Positions 57,771 to 64,000 of a DNA stretch of 64,000 nucleotides are shown piece by piece; positions within the stretch are counted from its first letter, which is position 1; every line of letters starts with the position of its first letter. The stretch lies in assembly GCA_046593355.1 (NCBI GenBank), contig JBKJNY010000108.1, positions 7,960-71,959 on the forward strand. The letters are read 5' to 3'. The notes under the pieces are model-generated. The model did no database searches, was not told where the DNA came from, and saw nothing but the letters and a program-made list of their open reading frames with translations. Origin of the DNA: SXOA01 sp046593355 (GTDB taxonomy: Bacteria; Planctomycetota; Planctomycetia; Pirellulales; Pirellulaceae). A program made the translations under genes and the position numbers.

Positions 57771-58556
57771 ATGGACCGCAGTATTCTTGAAAAACTAGCC
57801 GGCGGGCTGCTGACCGGCGGCATGACCAGCGGCGACTTCGTCGCATTGGCCGAAGAACCGACAGCATCCCGCACGCCTTCAACTGCCGAGTTGGGCGAAG
57901 TGACGCTCGATCTCGACCGCCAACGCCGCTGCGGCTTTCCGGAGGTGATTTTCGGCGAAGGGAAGACAGTTCTCACGCTGGCAAAAATCATGGAGCGGAT
58001 GCGGGAAGAAAAGGTTCGCGTCCTCATGACCCGAATCAGTCCCGAAAAAGGACAGGAACTCCGCTCCCTCTTTCCGGCGGCTGTTTACAACGAAGTCGGC
58101 CGCACGATGCGCCTGGCGGTTGCCGGCGAAGAGTTGAAGTTAGTCGGTAAGGTCGCGGTCGTCACCGCGGGCACCACCGATTTGCCGGTGGCGGAAGAAG
58201 CCCGCGAAACGCTCGACTGGATGGGAGTCTCCGCGAGCATCATTGCCGACGTCGGCGTCGCAGGGCCGCAGCGTCTGCTCGCCCGACTCGATGACATCCG
58301 CGGCAGCGATGCCGTGGTCGTCGTGGCCGGGATGGAAGCCGCCCTGGCCAGCGTCGTCGGCGGCCACGTCGATTGCCCCGTCATCGCCGTCCCCACTAGC
58401 ATCGGCTACGGCGCCAGCTTCGGCGGCGTCGCGGCGCTTCTCGGAATGCTCAATAGCTGCGCGGCGAATGTGACGGTGGTGAATATTGATGCGGGATTCA
58501 AGGGGGGGTATGTGGCGGGATTGATTGCGAGCGGGAAACAGCGAGAGCAGAAATAG
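57771..58556 (+). CDS. larB: Nickel-pincer cofactor biosynthesis protein LarB
   Basis: 261 residues, usual length about 250. LDLDRQRRCGFPEVIFGEGK is the LarB N-terminal signature. The C-terminal PurE-like domain (VAVVTAGTTDLPVAEEA, VVVAGMEAALASVVGG, PVIAVPTSIGYGASFGGVAA) carries out carboxylation and hydrolysis of nicotinic acid adenine dinucleotide. Product feeds LarE and LarC to make the pincer cofactor of lactate racemase-type enzymes. larC/larE are not adjacent here. Confidence 0.94.
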   Translation: MDRSILEKLAGGLLTGGMTSGDFVALAEEPTASRTPSTAELGEVTLDLDRQRRCGFPEVIFGEGKTVLTLAKIMERMREEKVRVLMTRISPEKGQELRSLFPAAVYNEVGRTMRLAVAGEELKLVGKVAVVTAGTTDLPVAEEARETLDWMGVSASIIADVGVAGPQRLLARLDDIRGSDAVVVVAGMEAALASVVGGHVDCPVIAVPTSIGYGASFGGVAALLGMLNSCAANVTVVNIDAGFKGGYVAGLIASGKQREQK

Positions 58557-58561
58557 AAGAC

Positions 58562-59246
58562 GATTTGAGATGTGAGATTTGAGACGGAAGAAAAGAGGAA
58601 AGAATTGGAGAATGCCGGATGTCAACGTACAAGAGATTCGAGGAATTGCCGGTGTGGCAGACTGCAGCTACGTTGTACGAGCGGTGCGACGATTTTATCG
58701 AATAGGCACCTGTTCGTATGCGCTATTCGGTTAGGGACCAGCTGGAGCGCGCCGCATTGTCAGTATCCAACAATATCGCGGAGGGCTTTGAGCGCGGAAC
58801 CAAGGCTGATCTGTTGAATTTCCTGTATATCGCTCGCGGCTCAGCAGGAGAAGTGCGCTCGATGCTGACAGTATTGCTCCGTCGGCCTTGGATGGCGGAG
58901 CACCATGCGGAAAATGGAGCGATGGCTTCCCTCGCCGAATCATGTTCTCGGCAACTGCGAGCGTGGGCCGATTCACTGCAGAACTCTGAGATTACCGGGC
59001 CACGCAACCTCAATGAGCAGAGCCGTAGCGACTGGCAAAGACAGAAAACGCGGAGCGATGGCGCAGCACGATTTCACGAGACGCAGCGACAGCAGATGCT
59101 GAGCCTTGCGCCTGATCATCCGATGCGAGTCGACTGGGAGCGCAAACACGGCCCGCTCGATGGCTCTTCGTCCAAGGAATGAGTTCCTGAATTTTTTTCC
59201 CCTCTCCGTTCACCTTTCTTCCGTCTCAAATCCCAAATCTCAAATC
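58562..59246. repeat. Inverted repeats flanking the four-helix-bundle gene
   Basis: 34-nt arms at 58562-58595 and 59213-59246 are complementary at 31 positions and are made of GATTTGAGA-type units plus GACGGAAGAAA. They frame the broken four-helix-bundle gene closely, so the gene may have arrived as a small cassette, or the tract may be a repeat that spread on both sides. Confidence 0.7.
58619..59182 (+). pseudogene. Four-helix-bundle protein (23S rRNA-IVP family), interrupted by in-frame TAG
   Basis: ATG 58619 reads STYKRFEELPVWQTAATLYE and RCDDFIE, then TAG at 58703-58705, then in the same frame APVRMRYSVRDQLERAALSV, SNNIAEGFERGTKADLLNFL and YIARGSAGEVRSML. Both halves are typical of the S23/four-helix-bundle family (about 120 residues). 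No frameshift is needed; a single amber codon separates them. It could be a nonsense mutation or a codon that is suppressed. The ATG at 58718 could restart translation but would lose helix 1. The region after about residue 120 looks extra. Confidence 0.75.
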
Positions 59247-59265
59247 TCAAATTGCCTTCTTCTCC

Positions 59266-60120
59266 ATGACTTCCCTCCCATCCCTCCCCCCGCGCAGCCT
59301 TGACAGCCACAAGGGAGACTACGGCCGCGCGCTGCTCATTGGCGGCAGCCGTGGAATGGCGGGGGCGATTGCGCTCGCGGGGATGGCGTGTCTCCGAAGC
59401 GGGGCGGGGCTGGTGCGGATTGCCGCGCCGGACAATGCGGTGGATACGATTGCGGCATTTGAGCCGTCGTACATGGTGACGCCGCTGCTTTGCGACGATG
59501 TCAGCGGCGATTTTGTGGCGAGTCGAACGCAGGGGGAGCTGGAGAAACGACTGGACTGGGCAACCTGCATTGCCGTTGGACCGGGGCTGGGCCGCTCGGC
59601 AGAAAAGACGAAGCTCGTGCGCTGGATCTATCAGACGGCCAAACACCCGCTGGTGGTGGATGCCGATGCGCTGAATGCCTTGGCGGAGGATCCTCGGGAA
59701 CTGGAAACTCACGCCGGCCCCCGAATTCTCACTCCGCATCCTGTTGAGTTTGCCAGGCTCTCCGGCGTGCAGGCCGATTCGCGGGCTGCGCAGATTGCCG
59801 CGGCGAGAAAACTTGCCAAGGAGCAGAAAGTCGTCGTGCTCCTGAAAGGACAGCACACCTTCATCACCAGCGGCAGCGAAGAGGCCCTCAACCAGACTGG
59901 CAATCCCGGCATGGCCACCGGCGGCTGCGGAGATGTATTGACCGGCATCATTACTGCATTGATTTGCCAGGGGCTCTCCCCGTTTGATGCCGCGGTCCTG
60001 GGCGCTCATGTGCATGGCCTGGCGGGAGACCTGGCCGCGAGCGAACTCGGCCAGGTTTCGCTCATCGCCAGCGACCTGGTGCGGTTCCTGCCGCGGGCGT
60101 TTCAGCAGCTGCAGAGGTAG
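59266..60120 (+). CDS. nnrD: ADP/ATP-dependent NAD(P)H-hydrate dehydratase
   Basis: 284 residues. Ribokinase-like fold with KGDYGRALLIGGSRGMAGAI at the start, PLVVDADALNAL, PRILTPHPVEFARL and the nucleotide-binding signature NPGMATGGCGDVLTGII. It repairs NAD(P)H hydrates (with the epimerase NnrE; here only the dehydratase domain is present, so NnrE must be elsewhere). No Shine-Dalgarno before ATG. Start is 19 nt from the inverted repeat at 59213-59246. Confidence 0.93.
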   Translation: MTSLPSLPPRSLDSHKGDYGRALLIGGSRGMAGAIALAGMACLRSGAGLVRIAAPDNAVDTIAAFEPSYMVTPLLCDDVSGDFVASRTQGELEKRLDWATCIAVGPGLGRSAEKTKLVRWIYQTAKHPLVVDADALNALAEDPRELETHAGPRILTPHPVEFARLSGVQADSRAAQIAAARKLAKEQKVVVLLKGQHTFITSGSEEALNQTGNPGMATGGCGDVLTGIITALICQGLSPFDAAVLGAHVHGLAGDLAASELGQVSLIASDLVRFLPRAFQQLQR

Positions 60121-60124
60121 GGCA

Positions 60125-60787
60125 TCACGCCGGCCAGTAGTGCCACATGATCAACACCGCGCAGAAAATTGCCGAGCCGAGCACCGCCTGGTACTCACGG
60201 TTCTTCCGCCATTGATCCAGCGACCAACCGGTGAGCCGGGGAATGCCGGGGATGTAGGGGACGAAACGGGGTGTGCGAGCGGCGTACTCCGGCCAGGCAT
60301 CGGGAAAGATGGCGGCCATCAATTTCTCTTCGCGGCGAATGGCCAAAAAATAGACGCAGAGCATCGGCAGCATCAAGGCCGCCAGGGTAAGTGCGTCCCA
60401 CAGAATCGCGCAGCATCCCAGCATCATCAAAAACGAGCCGAAGTAGAGCGGGTTCCGCATGTGCTGGTAAGGGCCGGTCGTCGTGAGGGCTTTGATCTTG
60501 TGCAGCGTCCCCGCCGCCCAACTGCGGATGGCCAGACCGGATAGAACCAAGACGACGCCCAGCATGGCGGGCCAATCCTGCCAATCGAGCAGATGCCGCG
60601 GACGCAGCCCGCGGACGAAGAAGTTGACGCCGAAGAGCAGCAGCGTCATCCCGATCGTGAGCGAGATCCGCCGCTTGGAAAGCGCCTGCCCCAGGCGGCC
60701 CAGCGGAGTTGTCTCGGCTGGCAGGCGGGACCAGGCGTCGCGGGTACGAAGGGGCGCGGCGCTGGAAGGAGCGGGTTGCGAAGCCAT
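60125..60787 (-). CDS. Isoprenylcysteine/phospholipid methyltransferase-family membrane protein
   Basis: 220 residues with five membrane helices. The SAM-binding signature of ICMT/PEMT proteins is clear: GPYQHMRNPLYFGSFLMMLG, then REEKLMAAIFPDAWPEYAAR and TPRFVPYIPG. Bacterial homologues methylate lipids or unknown small substrates at the membrane. Converges on nnrD with 4 nt between stops. The N-terminus is Ala/Pro-rich and could be shorter. Confidence 0.87.
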   Translation of the reverse strand: MASQPAPSSAAPLRTRDAWSRLPAETTPLGRLGQALSKRRISLTIGMTLLLFGVNFFVRGLRPRHLLDWQDWPAMLGVVLVLSGLAIRSWAAGTLHKIKALTTTGPYQHMRNPLYFGSFLMMLGCCAILWDALTLAALMLPMLCVYFLAIRREEKLMAAIFPDAWPEYAARTPRFVPYIPGIPRLTGWSLDQWRKNREYQAVLGSAIFCAVLIMWHYWPA

Positions 60788-60845
60788 GCGGAAGTGCCAA
60801 TGCTGCGGACGTCCATGTCAAAAGGGGAGAACGGCAAACTTCTGG

Positions 60846-60941
60846 CAGCCTGCGGAAAAGGGGTCTGGCTCCGAGCCACGAAATACGCCGGCTCGAAGAA
60901 ATGTGTCGAGGCGAGGTGCCTGACCCCTTTTCCGCAGGCTG
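60846..60941. repeat. Palindromic repeat family B, copy 3
   Basis: 20-bp arms (60846-60865 with 60922-60941). Inner GGGGTCTGGCTCCGAGCCAC and GTGCCTGACCCC match the other copies, but the outer arms are CAGCCTGCGG/CCGCAGGCTG instead of GTTGAA/TTCAAC, so the pairing is kept while the sequence differs. Lies upstream of both the methyltransferase and the 61309 gene. Confidence 0.88.
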
Positions 60942-61308
60942 CTGCGTCCCCCTGCGTGCCGAATTTATATCGGTTGCGGCGGCTGGAGGCAACGCGAAAG
61001 GTGCGAATGTGACGAATGTCCGGCTTGAAATGTCCTGCTCGCCGCTAGCACAGCCAAAAAATCCGCAAAAATCGTCGACCGCCCCACTCGGACTACGGGG
61101 ACTTAATCTCACGCAAAGTGCCTCTTACGCGACTTCAACTCACCTTACTCTCCGCTCCCGCCGAATTGCGCGAAAACGCCGGGAAAACAGCGGCTTTTTC
61201 GTCAACTTCACCTCGCCGCGGGCCGACTAATCGCTTAAAATAGAAAATCTTTTCACAAATCACGGAAACAGTTAACGAGAGCGATAAGCATCTCAGGAGT
61301 TTGCCACG
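60942..61308. other. Promoter region of the 61309 gene
   Basis: About 370 nt without an ORF. AT-rich at 61210-61275. AGGAG at 61294-61298 is the Shine-Dalgarno for the ATG at 61309. No precise promoter assigned. Confidence 0.45.
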
Positions 61309-61605
61309 ATGAAAGCCTACCGGATTGTTTGGGAGGACGAAGCCAAAGCTCGCGAAGTCGAGATCTTCGTCGATTACACGCTGGAAGCCGGCCTGGTTCA
61401 GGTGGAAGAAGTCCGCCCCACCAAGGTCACGCTCTATAACAGCGAGACCAAGCAGCCCGTGCGGACCCTCTCGGTCCACACCCCCTCCGGCCGCGCCCTG
61501 CTGTCCCGCGCCTTCCTCGCCACCCGCGACGAAGCCGTCACCCTGGCCGACGAAATCCAGGCCCAGCTCGACGAGCGCGACGATTTGGTGGTTGCCACGG
61601 TTTAG
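61309..61605 (+). CDS. Small conserved-looking soluble protein, unknown
   Basis: 98 residues with good Shine-Dalgarno AGGAG. Beta-strand-rich first half (KAYRIVWEDEAKAREVEIFV, VQVEEVRPTKVTLYNSETKQ), then SGRALLSRAFLATRDEAVTL and a final helix (ADEIQAQLDERDDLV). No catalytic motif. The strong downstream terminator and RBS suggest good expression. Family not recognised. Confidence 0.75.
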   Translation: MKAYRIVWEDEAKAREVEIFVDYTLEAGLVQVEEVRPTKVTLYNSETKQPVRTLSVHTPSGRALLSRAFLATRDEAVTLADEIQAQLDERDDLVVATV

Positions 61606-61653
61606 GCTCGTTGGGAACGCTGCCAGCTTGCCCTCAAAGGAATCAACTCTCAA

Positions 61654-61682
61654 ATCCCCCGCATCTGTCGGGGGATTTTTTT
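61654..61682 (+). terminator. Intrinsic terminator of the 61309 gene
   Basis: Perfect 8-bp stem ATCCCCCG/CGGGGGAT (61654-61661 with 61669-61676), 7-nt loop, T-run through 61682. Ends 30 nt before the convergent dehydrogenase stop. Confidence 0.9.
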
Positions 61683-61711
61683 GCGTGCGAGAGCAAAGGC
61701 CGCTTCTTCGG

Positions 61712-62776
61712 CTATCCCTTGGCCCTCTCAATGTACATAGCCGAAACCTTCACTGCTGCGGCGACGGCTTCGATCTGGCTCCAAGTTTTGTCGTCGAGCT
61801 CAATCCCCTTGGCCGTCCGCTCAGCCCGGTTGCGGCGCTCGACGTCGCCCGGCATGAGAATCTCCGCGTCGGGCGAGACCTTCTCGGAGGACTTCACGAA
61901 ATCGACGAACTTGCGGGCTTCGTCGGCGAGCGAGTCCTGCACCTGGAAGGCGGCAGGATCGAGGAGGATGGAGAGCATTCCCTGCTCGAGCTGCGTTTTC
62001 CCCGGAACGGTGCAGCCGCTGCCGGTGAGTGCGCCGGCGAGGATTTCCGTGACGATGCCCAGGCCGTAACCCTTGTAGCCGCCGAAGGGAAGGATTGCGC
62101 CGGGCGGATTGCCGTAGAAGACTGCCGGGTCGCAGGTCGGCTGGCCCTTGGAATCGATGATGCACCCTTCCGGGACCATCACCCCTTTGTTGAACGCGAC
62201 CTTAAGCTTCCCTTCCGCGACGGAGGAGGTGGAAATGTCATAGATAATCGCCTCGCCTCCGGCGACGGGAATTCCGACAGCCACCGGGTTCGCCGACAGC
62301 CGCCGGTTGATGCCGCCGACCGGGGCGACCAGCATCCCCAAGCCGCTGGTGTTGACGAAGTGCAGCGAAATCAGGCCGGCATTCACGATCATTTCCGCCC
62401 AGTGCCCAACCCGCCCGACGTGGCCGGTGTTCCGCAGGGCGATCACCGCCACGCCGCTCTTTTTGGCCTTCTCAATCCCCAGTTGCATCGCTTGCTTCGC
62501 AATCGGCTGGCCAAAACCCAGGCCGCCGTCGAGCACCGCGATGGCGTCGTTCTCAAACACCACCTTGGCCCGCTGGTTGACCCGCACCTTCCCTTCCCGC
62601 AGCCATTGCACATAAATCGGCGTGCGGATCACGCCATGCGAATCGTGCCCCGTCAGATTCGCTTGCACCAGGTGGTCGCTGATGACCTCTGCCTCTCCTG
62701 ACTCGCATCCGGCGGCCGCGAAAATCTGCGTGATAAGTTCTTGCAAGGGCTGGGGACGATAACGCATGGGATTCAA
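61712..62776 (-). CDS. Malate/lactate/ureidoglycolate dehydrogenase-family oxidoreductase (Ldh/YlbC type)
   Basis: 354 residues. The Ldh_2 family (distinct from Rossmann LDH) is recognised by HLVQANLTGHDSHGVIR with the conserved HDSHG, GGLGFGQPIAKQAM, NTGHVGRVGHWAE, NPVAVGIPVAGG, FGGYKGYGLGIVTEILAGAL and KVSPDAEILMPGD. NAD(P)-dependent reduction or oxidation of 2-hydroxy acids; true substrate uncertain (malate, lactate, ureidoglycolate or others). Divergent from the SGNH gene. Confidence 0.92.
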   Translation of the reverse strand: MNPMRYRPQPLQELITQIFAAAGCESGEAEVISDHLVQANLTGHDSHGVIRTPIYVQWLREGKVRVNQRAKVVFENDAIAVLDGGLGFGQPIAKQAMQLGIEKAKKSGVAVIALRNTGHVGRVGHWAEMIVNAGLISLHFVNTSGLGMLVAPVGGINRRLSANPVAVGIPVAGGEAIIYDISTSSVAEGKLKVAFNKGVMVPEGCIIDSKGQPTCDPAVFYGNPPGAILPFGGYKGYGLGIVTEILAGALTGSGCTVPGKTQLEQGMLSILLDPAAFQVQDSLADEARKFVDFVKSSEKVSPDAEILMPGDVERRNRAERTAKGIELDDKTWSQIEAVAAAVKVSAMYIERAKG

Positions 62777-62942
62777 AGTCTCGTGGCCGCATGGAAATAG
62801 ATCGCTCCGCCTATATTGGCCGAGGGGAAGCCGTCAGACAAGCACCACCCGGCACCCGAGAAATCCAGGTACAATGGATGACCCACTTGAAATATTTTAC
62901 CCTGAGACCCAGAAATCCTCGTCAAAAACCACAGGTATCTCT

Positions 62943-64000
62943 ATGAAGCCGCTTTTGGCCTCGATAGTTGTTTTCGTTTCGTTGCTGATCGTCTCCGCCG
63001 TAGCATCTGCACAGCCCCTTGAGTTCAAACAAGGTGACCGCATCTGCATCATCGGCAACGCGCTCGGCGACCGGATGCAGCATCATGGCTGGCTGGAGAC
63101 GCTGCTGGCGAGCCGGTTTGCGGATCAGGATCTGGTGTTTCGCAATCTGGCAGTCTCCGGGGATGAGTTGACGTTCCGGCACCGGTCGGAGAATTTTGGC
63201 AGCCCGGAAGAATGGCTGGTGCGGTGCAAAGCGGATGTCATTTTCGCCATGTTCGGGTGCAACGAATCGTTCGCCGGAGAGCCGGGGCTGGCGAAGTTCA
63301 AAGCCGACCTGGATACGTTCATCAAGGAGACGCTGAAGAAAAACTACAGCGGCAAGGGGCCACCGCGGCTGGTTATCTTTTCGCCGCTGGCGGTTGAGAA
63401 GCTGAATGACCCGAACTTGCCGGACGCGGCGATGACCAACGCCAATCTCAAGCTGTATGCCGCGGCGATGGCCGAAGTGGCAAAGGCGAATAAGGTGCCG
63501 TTTGTGGACTTGTTCGCCGTTTCGGAAAAGGCGTATAGCGGCTCGTCCAAGCCCTACACCTTCAACGGCATGCACCTGACCGAGTACGGCGATCAGATGC
63601 TCGCGCCGGCTATCGAGCGGGCGCTGCTGCCGGATGCTCCGCTGCTCAAGCGGGACGCGAAGGCCCTGGAGAAGCTGCGGGCCGCCATTCTGGAGAAGAA
63701 CAAGCAGTGGCACGCCCGCTACCGCACCGTCGATGGCTACAACGTCTACGGCGGCCGCTCCAAGGAAAGTTACGAGTCGGGCAAGGGAGGACCGAAAATC
63801 ACCAACCTCCAGATCATGCAGGAGGAGATGAAGCAGCGGGACGTGCTCACCGAAAACCGCGACAAGCATATTTGGTCCATCGCCAAGGGGAGCGAGCAGC
63901 CCATCGACGATTCCAACTTGCCGCCCATTACGGAGCTCAAGTCCAACCGCGAGAACCTGCCGCCGTATCTCGGGGCGGAAGAGGCGATCAAACGCATGAC
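62943..64000 (+). CDS. Exported SGNH/GDSL-like protein, truncated by window end
   Basis: 352 codons before the edge, from ATG 62943. Signal peptide LASIVVFVSLLIVSAVASAQ. SGNH-fold blocks: GDRICIIGNALGDRMQHHGW (block I), NLAVSGDELTFR (block II), VIFAMFGCNESFAG (block III) and FNGMHLTEYGDQ (block V His). The usual GDS serine of block I is replaced by GNA, so classical esterase activity is doubtful unless another Ser serves. In planctomycetes this N-terminal type is often fused to a membrane-bound dehydrogenase/heme-binding region; the missing part may hold that. Confidence 0.85.
   Translation, partial: MKPLLASIVVFVSLLIVSAVASAQPLEFKQGDRICIIGNALGDRMQHHGWLETLLASRFADQDLVFRNLAVSGDELTFRHRSENFGSPEEWLVRCKADVIFAMFGCNESFAGEPGLAKFKADLDTFIKETLKKNYSGKGPPRLVIFSPLAVEKLNDPNLPDAAMTNANLKLYAAAMAEVAKANKVPFVDLFAVSEKAYSGSSKPYTFNGMHLTEYGDQMLAPAIERALLPDAPLLKRDAKALEKLRAAILEKNKQWHARYRTVDGYNVYGGRSKESYESGKGGPKITNLQIMQEEMKQRDVLTENRDKHIWSIAKGSEQPIDDSNLPPITELKSNRENLPPYLGAEEAIKRM

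Overview
The window looks like a chromosomal segment from a planctomycete (Planctomycetota; Pirellulales- or Gemmatales-like, by inference). The evidence is the gene content: a DUF1559 pseudopilin-type protein with a zinc ribbon, a DUF1570 peptidase, a thioredoxin-like protein with a C-terminal SHD1 domain, a zinc-ribbon signal peptidase I, a Ser/Thr kinase with a receiver-like tail, and a signal-peptide SGNH protein. Genes are mostly GC-rich, change strand often and form short operons. Metabolic genes are scattered singly: sthA, rpiB, a UbiA-type prenyltransferase, carA, an alaC-like aminotransferase, argG, larB and nnrD. No rRNA, CRISPR array or convincing tRNA was seen.

Layout. 1-2295: two-component pair (sigma-54 activator and membrane histidine kinase). 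2559-2960: a palindrome and a compact minus-strand transcription unit with leader hairpins, a near-perfect Shine-Dalgarno, a 14-codon ORF and an intrinsic terminator. 3110-6997: ABC exporter and His-rich lipoprotein. 7096-8783: pseudopilin-like protein, a candidate small RNA and a small exported protein. 9048-11008: AT-richer island with a three-gene HicAB-like module, a tRNA-like hairpin and a 209-bp MITE with an 11-bp target duplication. 11036-18639: pseudouridine synthase, Ser/Thr kinase, a large exported protein and a thioredoxin-like gene whose first active-site Cys codon is TGA (candidate selenoprotein). 19017-33350: proteases, sthA, rpiB, prenyltransferase, HEAT-repeat lipoprotein, signal peptidase and carA. 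33400-36240: candidate structured RNA, then a minus-strand run alaC-like / nucleotidyltransferase-like / small protein / HNH. 36556-43413: NlpC/P60-like protein, RND transporter and an SNF2/SWIM pair. 43414-45531: gene-poor accessory DNA with a decayed Fic gene and repeats. 45532-56291: two overlapping large genes, a kinase-TIR-DUF4062-TIR protein and a 2,766-residue membrane STAND NTPase with TPR and discoidin-like modules. 56390-64000: argG, larB, a four-helix-bundle gene broken by TAG, nnrD, a methyltransferase, an Ldh-family dehydrogenase and the start of an SGNH protein.

Two themes stand out. Intergenic spaces are full of palindromic repeats from at least five families (A-E in the features), some reaching into start or stop codons. 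The accessory segments carry candidate conflict systems; the best is the 45532-56291 operon, which reads as sensor/ATPase plus kinase/TIR effector. The most unexpected single-gene observation is the UGPC motif of the thioredoxin-like gene at 17461-18639.
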